DNA of 64,000 nt, from the NCBI GenBank assembly GCA_029953675.1, contig JAMWBK010000005.1, forward strand, positions 1,240,001 through 1,304,000, read 5' to 3'. Of the stretch, positions 40,700-52,571 are shown piece by piece (the first letter of the stretch is position 1; the number at the start of each line of letters is the position of its first letter). The notes under the pieces were generated by a model that was not told where the DNA came from, did not search any database, and saw only the letters and a list, made by a program, of their open reading frames with translations. Position numbers and translations under genes: made by a program. The DNA comes from Rhodosorus marinus. Its lineage: Eukaryota > Rhodophyta > Stylonematophyceae > Stylonematales > Stylonemataceae.

Positions 40700-41890
40700 G
40701 GGTGAAGGAGAAGTTCTCTACCGGAGAGGGCTGTGCTGAACTGTGCCGAGTGTTTGTGGTGTTTTATGCTCCCTGGGAAAATCAGCCGGAGGCAAGTTGC
40801 TGCAGAGCCCAAGTGTAGTATGGACAGCCACTTTGAGCACCGGTGGATTAGAATCAGAGGCAGAGAAATGGCGTCTGTAGGCATCCACGAGAACGACGAA
40901 GTAGTTATCAAAGGAGAAGCACCCCTGGACCTAACGTTACACCGTTTCCGTTTTATGTAGTTCATCTCCAGACAGAGCAATGCGTCTACTACGGCCCCAG
41001 GACCAGGACCAGATGAGTTGCTTGTCATCGACTGGACGGACCTACCTTTGTTTCTCCAGGCAATGATAGAGTTCATATGGTGCGGGAATTCGTTTTTCTT
41101 GTTCCTACTGAATAGCTCCAGCCTCTTAAATTACCCCTTTTGTGATTGTTTCTCTTTTTACTCTGGGACAATTAGGGGTTTGGTATTAGGTATTGTGACA
41201 ACCCTCCTTGTTGCTCTTCTACTGAAGCTAGCACAGGTAAGAAGCTCTTGAAAGATTAGGCGCAAGTCCAGTTAGAGGGAGTTTGGAGTCCACTTTTAGG
41301 TTGACGAGGAGTTTTCACCTTTTGCTCTCTACAGTGGGTAGCGGATTCCACACAGGAGTCATTCGCTAGGATGAGACGAAGAAGTTTGTTCAACTCGTTT
41401 CCCATAAGGACTTATACAGAGTCATCGTACAGGAATGGCTGTCTCGAGGTTTGCGCAGTATGCCTCGAAGAGATAAAGATTGGGGAGAAAATTCCAGTTC
41501 TCCAGTGCGGGTATGGACTGAAGTCCCCCTAGTCCCCCATTGATCTATCAGCTTGTGATGGCCTTAATTGCCTTCCAGCTATGTGAGATATGGAACTAAC
41601 AAATCTTCTCTTTTTTCGTTTTGTTTTGTGCTTAAAGGCATGTCTTTCACAAACCTTGTCTGCAGCCTTGGCTGGAAAAGCACTCCCAGTGTCCGTTGTG
41701 TAGACTGAATCTGTACTCCCTGAAGACCTCCGATGAATCTTCGACATCGACTCAACTGTTGACCGCTGGTGTACCTCTGTCTCCTGAGTCGTATGGGGCT
41801 CTTGCGGTAACTCAAAGCAATACTACGATTGCGAATGAGAGCAACGCGCAAGCGTTGAGCTTGACTATTAACGATATGGAAATTGTCTGA
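40700..41890 (+). CDS. Membrane RING-H2 E3 ubiquitin ligase, 5' part disrupted
   Basis: Three exons are secure. 41176-41236 encodes a membrane span ([20 protein letters not shown]). 41335-41510 encodes a basic linker and [20 protein letters not shown]. 41638-41890 encodes [21 protein letters not shown] and a Ser/Thr-rich tail ending NDMEIV. The eight ligands C2-C-H2-C3 make a canonical RING-H2, so it should recruit E2~ubiquitin on the cytosolic face. Upstream, 40700-41060 contains pieces in different frames that together recall a thioredoxin fold: [14 protein letters not shown], then [22 protein letters not shown], and YYGPRTR. The active-site CxxC is absent. Frame changes there leave no room for normal introns. 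The upstream part may be broken or belong to another gene. Confidence 0.7.
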
Positions 41891-42066
41891 CAGCGGAGAG
41901 CAAGAGTACATTTGGTTGTGAATAGCAGTGTGCTTTCTGATAAAGACGAAAATTCTTACTATTGCTAGGAATCGACTTATGGGAAACCGCGAAAAGAGAA
42001 AAAAAACCAAACCACGGGGGAAACTGACCGAGGGGGAGCTTGGTTCCCACTCTGTTCATTCTAGAC

Positions 42067-45000
42067 TCAGTAGCCCCGTACTTCCTTTAGAATCTTCTCT
42101 TCGTGGCCCTCGCCAGGGCGCCCATAGGTCTCAAAATGGATTGAAAAGGCAGCCGCTCCTTGCGTGGCTGATCTGACTGATGTGGAATACCCAATTAGCT
42201 CTTGAAGGGGCGCAAAGGACACGAGCGACACATGTCTGTAAGTGCCGGAGCCCTTAGTGCTCACTGACTCCACAGTTCCTGCAAAAGCAGCACCACCTCT
42301 CAGTTACATGATGCTTTCTTCATTGTACGAGTAGTCTTGCTCTGCTCACCACGCCGTCGCGACAGGTCTCTTATCACGTCGCTTACGAATCTCTCTGGCA
42401 CGTTCAGTTCCACTTTCATTACTGGCTCAACGATTCCGGTTCCACTAGCGCGTAAGGCCGCACGAACTGCGGCACCAGCACATGCCTGCATTGCAGTTCG
42501 TTGTCTATTTTCAGTTCCGAATGAGCGCGATGTCATGTCCTCTGCTGGACTCTAGTTTCTCACCTGCAGGGATACTGGTTTAGCCGCCTGTAGTTCATCC
42601 AATTCTTCCTCCGGAATTTCAAGTACATCAACATTCGCACCCACTAGGGGCAGGCCGATTGTGGGCCCTGCCTCCAAGGCTGAGCGAACTCCATCTCGAA
42701 TCGCTTCCGCATGCTCATCACCTAGAGCGAGTACGCTCTCCGCAAGATTAATTGTGTTCTTCCCCATCCCTTCATTCCTGCTGACCCGAACGGTCAGGGT
42801 AGCCTCGAGGCGTTCGCTGCCAAATATGTGGTCATAGTGATGCTTGATCTGAAATTCTCGTTCAACAAGCTCACGATAGGCCACTCTGGGCTTCCCCATT
42901 CTCAGCTCGACCTGGACAACAAAGGAAACCGGTTGCGCTTACAGGTTCAGAGCAAGAGCCTACTCTACTCAGTCCCCGGCCTTTCCCAAAGTTTCTCGAA
43001 TTCACCTCGTGATCTCGACGAAGCCGATTTGCAACGATCTCCAAGTGCAGCTCCCCCATCCCTCCTAGCAATGTCTGTCCAGTCTCCTTGTTGACTATCA
43101 CCGTTAAAGATGGATCCTCCCTCAGCATCAAAGCGAGTGCGGCGTTTAGCTTCTCTTCGTCCGTCTTAGTTTCTGCTTCAAGAGCAACGAAGAAGACCGC
43201 TTCCGGGACCTGTATGCTGTCAAGCTCCGCATGAAATCGCTGAGAGGCAAGCGTCAAAGTATCTCCAGTCCGGGTGACCTTCATGCCAGTCTAGAACGAG
43301 CAAAGGCACAGGGATCTTTTAGGATCGAGAGGGGGGCAGAGCGATGCTTCCCGTCTCGTTAACGCATGGATCAGTTTGCTTACGACGGCATATATTCCAC
43401 CCAAAGTCGCGGCAGCAACCTCGTCAATTGAGTCTGCAAACACTCTCAGAAACTTGGACGGCAGTTCCTTCTGCTTCTGGGTAACGTTGTACAGTGCATG
43501 ACGTGACTGCAGGTTTCCAGAGTACACTCTAATGAACACCAGCGGTCCCATGTGCTTGTCATGAGTCACCTTGAAAGCAAGTGCTGCGGCATGGTCAGTA
43601 TCCTGGACGTGAATAGTCGTGGTGCTCTTGTCGAACTTCCGCACGGTGAACTGCTCAAGCAAACGAAGCAGGCATGAACCTCTCCAGATTAAGGGTTTGA
43701 ATGGTAGACAAACAAGGAGATTATTGAAGTTTTGCGCACCGACGGATGATCCATTGGAGAAGGTAAATAATCGACCTGCACAGCGCGGAAGACGAAAACC
43801 TTCCTTAGCGCTCTGCGTTCTGGTTTCATTCCACAGACCTGGGCTGTTCCCGGGCTGTAAGAACAAGCAGCAGACATGTTCAATTACCGTGGCGTCGAGC
43901 AAGCCGTGGACTCCTCTGTTCCGGAGCGAGGCCCCGCAGAGCACTGGAAAGCACTTTCTTTGAATAGTTGCTTGTCGCAAAGAAGCTTTCAGGGTGCTTT
44001 CGGAGGGATCCTGGCCTTCAAGAACCTTGTCCATGATTCCATCATCGCAATCGGCAAGGTTCTCGAGGAACTGTTCCCTCGCGCTTTCATACCTCTGATG
44101 GAGTTCCGGCGAATTGAGCTCCGAGACGTCGCAGATTCTCTGTCTCAGAATTGAAAAAACAAGCTTCAGGTTGTGGTCGGAGCTCGTCAGAACTGAGCGC
44201 ACTCACCGGCTTCAGCCCTAGTTCATCGTCATCAGAGTATTGAACTGCCTGTTTCTTGATTATATCAATGACTCCCGTGAAGCGGCGGTTGGAGTCGAAT
44301 AGCGGGATCTGAACGACGATGGGATTGACTTGGAGACGATCGCGGATGGTTTGAACGGCGTGTTCAAAGCTCGCCCCTTCCCTGTCCATCTTGTTTACAT
44401 AAATAACATTTGGCAGCAAGTACTTCGTGGCCTGTCGCCAAACCTGAGCAGTTCGCAAAAGGCAGTTGCGTTCAGTTCAAGAGAATCGGGAATCGATCAG
44501 CGTCATATCCATGCAGAGCTTATTTGTTTGTTCCTTGCTACCGTTTCTGTCTGGGACTGTACGCCAGCGACGCCTTCTATAATGGTCACCGCGCCGTCCA
44601 TAACTCTCAGTGACCTCTCGACCTACATGAGTTGCGAGGGAGAGGAGGAGGTAGGAAAAGGATTTGCCCGTAAGAAGAACATGATGTACCCAGTTGCTTT
44701 TGCGAAAAATCTACACAGCTTCACGCGGTTGCTCCAGGAGTATCAACGTGAATGCCTTTTGCTCTTCAAAAGAGAATAGTGTCGTATCGAGTGATCTCTT
44801 CTCCGCGCTTGCTACCCACCGCCTTGAAACTGCCACGGGGCAGCCTGTAGTTTGTCATAGCAGACGCCGACTGGGGCAATAACTAGCCAGGGCGTAGACT
44901 CCCTCGCACGCGTCCTCGTGCTTTGGTGTGAGTAATGAGTATGCAGTCTTACTTCGAGCGTAAAATCTACATGACCAGGTGTATCAATAAGATTGACTTG

Positions 45001-45428
45001 GTGGTCCTTCCAGTTGAATGCTACAGCGGCAGACTGGATAGTTATTCCTCTCTCCCTCTCGTCTCTCAGAAAATCAGTCACAGTGCTTCCTTCATCGACA
45101 TCTGCGGGAACCGAGACGAGGAAAATCTTTCTCAGTCATGTGCTTTGTGCAGAGCTTTTTCCATGATCTCCCAGATCTACATCCTGCCAAGAGCTGTTGT
45201 GTGCTTTTGAGACCCCTTACCACCCAAGTTCTTGACAACGCCTGTGTAGAAAAGCATTCTCTCAGTTGTGGTTGTCTTCCCAGCATCGATGTGAGCTATG
45301 ATTCCCAGGTTCCGGATTCTCTCGACCGCTGACGCGTAGTTTACGTTTTGTGAAGACTTGTGAGCATATCGTCGACCCAAATTGCGGGCAGTAACGACGG
45401 TGATTCGGCGCATCATATTGCGAAGCAT
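42067..45428 (-). CDS. GFM2: Mitochondrial elongation factor G2 / ribosome-releasing factor 2
   Basis: Eleven exons fit in phase and encode 736 residues: 45428-45221, 45101-44953, 44622-44542, 44443-44207, 44139-43888, 43775-43740, 43650-43384, 43290-43006, 42911-42564, 42485-42350 and 42278-42067. The basic N-terminus is a mitochondrial presequence. The GTPase has [15 protein letters not shown], then [37 protein letters not shown] and NKMD. The GDVDEG-x-TVTDF and AAVAFNWK wording matches EFG2 (GFM2/RRF2) rather than translocating EFG1. Domains II-V follow, with [18 protein letters not shown]-type [10 protein letters not shown] and [15 protein letters not shown]2 acts with mitochondrial RRF to split ribosomes after termination rather than in translocation. 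One exon is only 36 nt. Confidence 0.95.
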
Positions 45429-47967
45429 CCAGTGTTCCGAGAATAAACCAACACACGCCTCCGCTCTCTACCCCTTTCGGGTCGTAAGACATCTTCCGAA
45501 CCCAACACACCCTAGCACCAGGCTAGAACCAGCCATTGTCAACAACTCGGTGAAGAATACGAACCACAATCTAGGTTGGCAAACACTGTTTCACGAGGGA
45601 CACATCAGGCCACCAGATGTCACGCAATTCCCGGCCCACCAAACATCCCGACTCAGCTTATCCTCGACCGAGAAAATCAGCTCCTCGATCGAACGCCAGT
45701 ATTACCTATGATCGACAGGACACTATCTCCAAGGTCTAGAAGCCTGCAGTACTCGAGCCTGGAAGGACAAACTCATTTGTATCGTACAGTAGCCGTTCTT
45801 GATTCCAAGAGCAGAGTGGAGAAACATGCCCATTTCGACTTGGCTTCACGAGCATTGGGGATTCGAACTCCGAACAGTGAAAGGTATCCTGGGCTTCACG
45901 GATAAAGGTGGTTCTTGCAATCTAGAAACGCTGAAACACTCAGAGAAGCAGTGATCGTCTGCGCATATAGCCGTCGAGTGCCCTGATCTCATTTTCCAGC
46001 TGAGCGTTGAATAGAAAGAACTCCCAATACCACTCAAGCGACGACCCCATCGACGATTGCCCGAAGATTATAGACATGTGCTCAAGCAATCAACATTTTT
46101 CCCATTGATACGGATTTCCATCCTCCATAGTTCTTGACTGACGACGTCTATTTAATATCGATATATACATAAATTGATATCAATATTTTAAAATTAAAAT
46201 ATTATTCATTCACAATTGGACGAGGGTTATATTTTATTTTTTAGAAAGTCTTTTGATAGCAATATTCAATTATTTAACAGAATACCGACTGAAAATCTAC
46301 CTTTTAGAGGGGAAACGTTTTATCGATACGCATTTTTTTAGAGGTCATAGCAGTGATAATGATTGAATAGTCTTCCACTCGTTTCATGACACGCGGCATC
46401 TGGTCGCTTGTCATTTTTTTTTTTGCCCATTTGAATCAACCCGTACTCGACAATAGCCAAAATTTGTTCTCAGATTTCTTGGGCGTCTCTAATGGTACAT
46501 TTTGTTGAATATAATTAGTATTTTAGAGATACTAGATTACTTCTCAATCCTTTAAGGGGGGGAATATTGTATCCTTTCGTTTTGCTTTGAAACTGTCTCC
46601 CCTAATATTTGTTTCAAAGCATCTAGGGTTGTCTCGTGCAAGTGGACCTCTACTTAGTACTGGTTGAAGGTGTCAATGGAGGTGTTGCACGGTCTGAACT
46701 CTTGTTCCTCTGGATAGCTCGCAGCTGGTTTAAAATCATATCCGACTCTAAAAGCAGGACCAACGAACTCGCTTTTGTCCATTCCCTCCAGGCTAAACTC
46801 GCTGAGCTGGTCCATTTTTCAGTGATGTACCTCCACCCAGCCCCGTCCACGTCTGGGCTGGTTCAACGACCAGGAGTACAACCGTTTCGCTTTCAGGCAA
46901 ACTATTATATAGTCTAGCGACCCGCGCAGGAAGCGGACTTCGATAAGAAGCTAATCCAGAGACTTCACCCCTCAAAAGAGCAGCGAAAGCTTTTTAACCT
47001 CGGCAAATGTGATGAAAAGCTCAAACACTCCCCGCTGTTTGGTATCTCCATTCTCCTATGGTGGCAGCTCTGAAACTCTAGAATTCCCGTGGGCTTCTCC
47101 AAATCTAAGAAAAGATAATCAAAACCCCTCTCTGTCTTGATTTGTCACTGACCAGACACGCGTTGGAGGATCCGGAAAGCTACTTTTATGACGTTCAGTC
47201 AAACTGGAGCTGTGCAGAGCGAAGCTCTTAAAACACCACCTATCAAAAGCCTTGAGGAAGGACGACAAGTAACCTGCCGAGAGCGCTATTTAGTAGATGA
47301 AGAAGATGATAAGATTCAGTAAATATATGGACAAGAAGGGAACCTAGTAGCTTTTGCAAATTTATGTGGGGATTTGGTCACCGAGCAAGTTGGGGAAGGT
47401 GAGGGAAAGAGTTTGGCGAGGAGGGAAGGGGAGTCTGAGCCCCTGTTGCTTTGTTGCTCGGGACTTTCGATAAGGCGTGTCTTTTTCGACTTTTTGGGGA
47501 GAAGAAAGGGACTAGTCCTCACGTGTTATGAGGCAGTGTTGTGGAAGGAAAATCACAGTGTCTATGAGGTTTAATAGGCAGTTCTGTGAGGAAGGAAGAG
47601 CTCTGCCGTTGGGGACTAGTTCTAGAGACTCCTTTGCAAAAAGAAAGGATTTCATTGTAGTTTAATGGTTGAATTTGGTTTTTTTTTGCAGACGTGAATA
47701 GTTCTGCGAGAGGCCCGTGAAAGAGTTCCCGAGTAGGGGGTTGCAACGAGGAACACGTACCCGTTTTTTTCCTTCTCCTAGACGATCATCTGTTTTGTTC
47801 TGTGCTTGTCTCGCTGTCTAGTTTGCTTTTCTTGTGGCCGCGGCGTGTGCTCTATTTTAAGCCCGCAACGAGGAGTTGAGCGCCGGGGTGTTTTGTGAAG
47901 CAGATGGTTTTTGCCCGGATTTGTTGATTCTTGGTGAGCTAAGCCTTGGTGAGGAATTGATGGAAGG
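45429..47967. other. Intergenic between EF-G2 and lipase
   Basis: About 2.5 kb without a supported gene. 46140-46330 and 46490-46570 are very AT-rich. A frame at 46636-46914 is the longest, but is unremarkable on both strands. The 3' end next to the lipase start (47600-47967) may hold its promoter and 5' untranslated region; no defined signal was recognised. Confidence 0.45.
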
Positions 47968-50900
47968 ATGGAGGAGGATGAGCAGCTGATGGCGCTGACT
48001 GCTGATGTTGTCTTTCCGAGCGAGGAGGACTTGTTTCTGGGCGATGAAGCCGACTTCCTAGGTGAGGATGAACGTGGTGATAATATTTTCACACGCCCGT
48101 TGAAGGAGGCGGTGCAACTCGCTTTTCTGAGAACACTGGGATCGCTTGGAATAAGTGCGGAGGAGGAGGAGCTGGTCAGAGAAGCGTCAGATAATGATCT
48201 CACAGGAGCGTACAGCCAGGATGAGCTGGGAAACCTTACTCTGAAGGAGACTGTACATATTGGTTTTCAGAATGCGTTGAACGTGCTGAAAGGTCTCAAG
48301 CTGAGCCAGGAATCGATCTCCGAGGCCAGCCAAGAAGTCGATCGCATAGAGCACGAACTATTTCCTCTCGAAGAGATTGAGAAACTACCGTTTGCTCACG
48401 CAGTAGGGCTCGCTTTTGACCACTGTGAGACCGCGGCGAATCAAATGATAGATCTATTTGAACAGTTGAGAAGTACGAGAACGGTGTCTCTCCTGAAGGT
48501 TATGGATAAGCTCATGCCGAAACAGCTGGAACAGGGGAAGAAGCAATGCGAAGCCATAAAGGTTGTTCTCGATGTTGCCGTACCCGGCAAACTGGATAAT
48601 CTAGAATTCGAACGACGGGACAATTTACACGTTTTCTTCCTTTTTGTTCACAACAACAGGCAACTCTCCTGGCCGTTAAAACTGTAGCGCAACCGATAAT
48701 ACTGATCTCGAAGGAAGGCTCTTCCTGTGTGGGTCAGAATATTCCGGAGACCTCGAACAGGGCTAGAAACGGATACGATTCACTGCTTAAAATCCTGCTG
48801 CAGCTTCTCGTCGGTTTGACCCAAACGCTTAGAATTACTCTTGGTCTCCAAAACAAATACTTGGATATGATTTGGTTTTCAAACTATAACTCCCAGGTTC
48901 GTCGCTCCCTCTCTTTCGTCCTCAACGCGATTTTGCTGCGGTCGGGGCTAACTGGTCCGCGTATCCCGTTTGATCTTCTCCATGGCGAAGTTGGATCAGC
49001 ACTTGCGGCAACTTCGACGAGCATACGGGATTGTATATACCAGTAGCAAAATCGCGAAGCTTATTAACCCGTCGGAGTCCCTGTTTGTCTCTGGAGATCC
49101 GGCGGAACTAGAGCCCGATAAGACCAAGAAAAGTATCAACACCGCTGGCATGTTTGGAAGGCATTTCGGATTTCACTATCCGCAGGAAGTTAGGAACATC
49201 CTTCAGGTGATCAATATCGTAAGGGAATCTACATCCAGCGCTGTAACAGCATCTCCAGGCGCGAGAAACGTCGCCGTAAGTTGCGCTACGTCTGCTCCTA
49301 GCCCGGATCGACTCTAATTTTTTTGTTTTGTAAAGAACGTCCTCCTGACAAGACTGCTTTGCTGCCTTTGTCTGGGGTCTTCAGTTTTTGGCTTACTTTG
49401 TACTGTACGGTAACATGGTGGCGCTGAATGAACTTGGTATAGACATCAAAAAGGCTGCCTCTATTGGTGCCGACGAACAGAACGTTCAAACTATAGGTAC
49501 CGATTGAACGGCTTGCCGCCGCTCCCATAAGCGTGAATTTAGCGAGCGAGCTGAGATCGGATGCTTTCTTTCCTTTTCATGATACAGAAAACGCTAGGCT
49601 CTATTTGAATCTCGTGGACGAACCTCTACTGGTAGCCGGCAGCAAGATTACATCTCCAGACCCATTCATTGATAAAGGCTTTCTAGTCGACAGGGATAAT
49701 GCAGAGCAAGTTTCGCTCCGCTTGATCTCGTTCATGGATCGTCCACATCACGTGGCATCGCTGATGCATCCGGAGAACTGGGTTGAGAGAAAAGTTAGCT
49801 CTTTGCTAACGAAGGAGGCAAAGAACAATTTTGAGCGACTGTCGGAGAAACTAGACGTCTATATGCGCCCTGGTGCACATACTCTTGCACGGACGCTCAT
49901 ATTCCATTTGCACGGTGGAGGATTCATAGGTCAAAGCTCGAAAAGCCACGGGTCCTACATTCGACATTGGGCCGCACACATTCAGGACTCAATCATCATC
50001 AGCGTGGACTATAAGCTGGCCCCTGAGTATAAGTGCGTGGTGTCTAAATTCTAAATTCTGCTTTTCCACGTTTGTACTTTTTGGGCGGTTTTTGCTAACG
50101 GAGATTTCCTCTGGTGGTTTAGGTACCCTTATCAACTTGAAGAGGTCTTTAGCAGTTACACGTGGACTCTAGAGAACTGCGGCGTTTTGGGTGACTTAGC
50201 CCTTCTTTCCTCCGCTTGAACGAGTTAAGTTCCCTGACTCAAATTCTACTCTGGTTTTCATGCGATCCACAACTCAGGAACTCTCGCTGAGAAAATCGTC
50301 TTCTGCGGAGACTCTGCTGGGGGAAACTTGGCCGTAGGCTTAGTGATGAAATGCCTGGAGCACAACGTCAGACTTCCTGATGGTGAGCCTCAATTGTGCG
50401 GATGAGATGGACCTGGCCAACCCGATTGTGATCTGAAATATTGTGTATGGCTTCCAGGAGTTGTCCTTGCTTACCCGGCTCTAAATTTAACAATGCAGTT
50501 GTCCGCTTCACGGGTACTGGCAATGTTTGATCCGATGATGCCCTATACCTTGCTGAAGCTTTGCTTAAGCGCGTGAGTACTACCCAATCGACAATTCTTC
50601 TGCTCTTTTCCTGTGCTGTCTGGCCATTTGCTTATGGTCTGTTTGCGATACTCCGTGCAAAACTTTGACCCTGTTTGGTGGCCTAGAGAAAACTTGAAAA
50701 ATGCATCCAAGACTTTTCTACGTTTAGGTTTCAAACTTTTATAACACTGTAGATTTCAGTGGTGCATATACTTCCCGTTCTTTACTTCATTTCGAATCCG
50801 AGCACACTCTGCGTTGGTCAGTTGTGTATTTTGGGCCTCCACGGGTTATCTAAGCCCTTCCTATCCTCTACTCGATCGCTATGATTAGGTACATACCTGA

Positions 50901-51525
50901 CGATTCCGACCCTTCGAATGATCACTTCCTTTCTCCAATCTTTTCTCCGGTAAGGCTCTTGGAAAAAAGATTAGAATGGGTTAGATGAGTCCCAACTATG
51001 GAGCTTAATGTTCTAGCTCTTGATGACCCCTGAGCTTCGCTTGTCCTTAAAGAAAGCGCAATTTTTTTGTTCTTGCAGGAACATGTGTTGAAAGATTTCC
51101 CTCCGCTGTCTATATTTTCGGGAGCAATCGACCCTCTTCTGGATGATTCTGTCCAGATGATCCACAACGTGAGAAAAGCGGGCCGGTACGGACTGAGCCC
51201 CAGCTTTGCATGCATGGACTGAGGATGTCAATCTGAAATGCTGGATGCTCGTTTTGTCTGCTGTGGCAACTTTAAGATCTGACGCTAGATTGAGAACGTA
51301 TGAGAATTTGCCGCACGGATTTTTGGGCATGGTACCGGTAGGGTTATATAGCAAGCTCCGGGAACGGACCTTACACTCTCCGAAAGCTTCATTCCTAATT
51401 TGTATGAATTTCTTTACGGAATACACAAAAACTAGATTTTGGAGGAGGCCAAGCAAGCTTCTAATGACATTTCACGAAGAATTGCGGAGTACCTGGGCAC
51501 CGAGTTTGTAGATTACAAGGCATAA
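47968..51525 (+). CDS. LIPE: Hormone-sensitive-lipase family hydrolase
   Basis: A gene of about a dozen exons from ATG 47968 to the TAA at 51523-51525. The N-terminal acidic and helical part resembles the HSL N-terminal regulatory domain (LDQHLRQLRRAYGIVY, GRHFGFHYPQEVRNI). The catalytic domain starts near 49880. It has LHGGGF for the oxyanion hole, SKSHGSYIRHWA, VDYKLAPEYK, GDSAGGN with the nucleophile serine, AYPALNL, MFDPMMPY, and SGAIDPLLDDS supplying the acid. NLPHGFLGM supplies the histidine, and ILEEAKQASN ends the protein. All HSL triad residues are present. It should hydrolyse diacylglycerol, sterol or retinyl esters on lipid droplets. The join after exon 1 is ambiguous (donor at 48561 or a very short intron from 48632). 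The intron at 50573-50889 is unusually long. Confidence 0.92.
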
Positions 51526-51743
51526 CTGTAAATGGAAAATCGGCGAACGCCTTTTCAGATCGGAAAGCGTTGCTGGAGGCTGGCGGACTTAACGGGAATG
51601 GAAATTTGCCTGGTTAAAAATTGTCGATACTTGTGCATCGTGGAAAACCTCTTTGCTTTCATCTGGGCACTGAGCGTACTAGTGCGAGCTTGTCCTGTTT
51701 GATGCCCTCGACGCTTGGCTCCAGTTTCCCATAACGAGAATGC

Positions 51744-52571
51744 TTGAGCATTCTAAACAAGCACGACACTGATAAGCCCCGGAAAGATATGGATGCATAT
51801 CAGCTTGACTGGCGTCTAATGCTGTCCAACAGCACAAACCACAAGGTTACATCGAAGAACCTGGTGCGTCTATTGCTGGATTGGACCATGGCTACGGAAA
51901 GTCTTTTTGCTCGGAGACTAGATACACTCTCTTTATCTCCGACGAGGGATATCTTCAACCTCCAAGAGCAGAGTTTCCGCAAGATGCGGCAAGGATTATA
52001 TAGGGTACACGGGGGCAAACCATAGCTAAGCGCCTTGGAATCGAGAAAAAGTCAATCACGAGGAAAACGTAGAGTCCTCAGGAAGCCGACGAGATATTTG
52101 CAACAACGTGCTGGCGACTTTCTTTTGCTACGCTTCCCGACACTCAAGGGAATAATTCGGTTGAAGCTCAGCGCTGCGCAGCACTTAGTCAGTGGAGGAC
52201 CTGAGGCATTGTATTCTTTAGGCCAGGAATTGGCGCATTCCGTTCAGAGGACAATTGAGAGCGGATGCACGTCTAGATTGAACGGCTCTAATGAAATTGA
52301 TCTGGACGAGACAAAGTGCAATATCGATGTGAAGCTTCCTGGGATTATTTTTACTCTGCGAAGAGCTTCATTACTCTCTACCTCACAGAGTGACTGGACT
52401 CCTCGAGCGGTTGTGGAACTCTGGAAACATCACAAAGTGATTGTTAACCCCTCTGTGATGTTTCCACTCGAAAGCTTGAGAGAGCCACTACGCACATTCC
52501 CCGTTCTAACTTTTTCGCTGGTGAAGGGGACGGGGGGGAGGGGAGGGGGAAGGGAGTACATAGGCAGTTGA
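51744..52571 (+). pseudogene. Unknown reading frame with one internal stop
   Basis: From ATG 51744 one frame stays open for 276 codons except for a single TAG at 52023-52025. The first part reads KDMDAYQLDWRLMLSNSTNH, then NLVRLLLDWTMATESLFARR. The second reads GDFLLLRFPTLKGIIRLKL, HLVSGGPEAL and GIIFTLRRASLLST. It ends in a G-rich low-complexity stretch, probably outside any true coding part. Both parts look like genuine helical protein. A normal intron across the TAG that keeps the frame was not found; only a 21-nt GT...AG segment (52005-52025) would. It may be a pseudogene, may contain an assembly error, or may be spliced in some way I missed. It begins about 220 bp after the lipase and has no recognised family. 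Confidence 0.35.
52422..52466. repeat. Perfect 13-bp hairpin
   Basis: TGGAAACATCACA at 52422-52434 is exactly complementary to 52454-52466, with a 19-base loop containing GTTAAC. It lies inside the second part of the preceding reading frame. Confidence 0.6.

Noticed and set aside
45840-45900. GATTCGAACTCC text suggesting a tRNA T-arm
   Set aside because: The five-base T stem does not pair on either strand and no A box or acceptor stem is present.
46636-46914. 93-codon frame considered as a retrotransposon remnant
   Set aside because: No recognisable reverse transcriptase, RNase H or gag motif on either strand.
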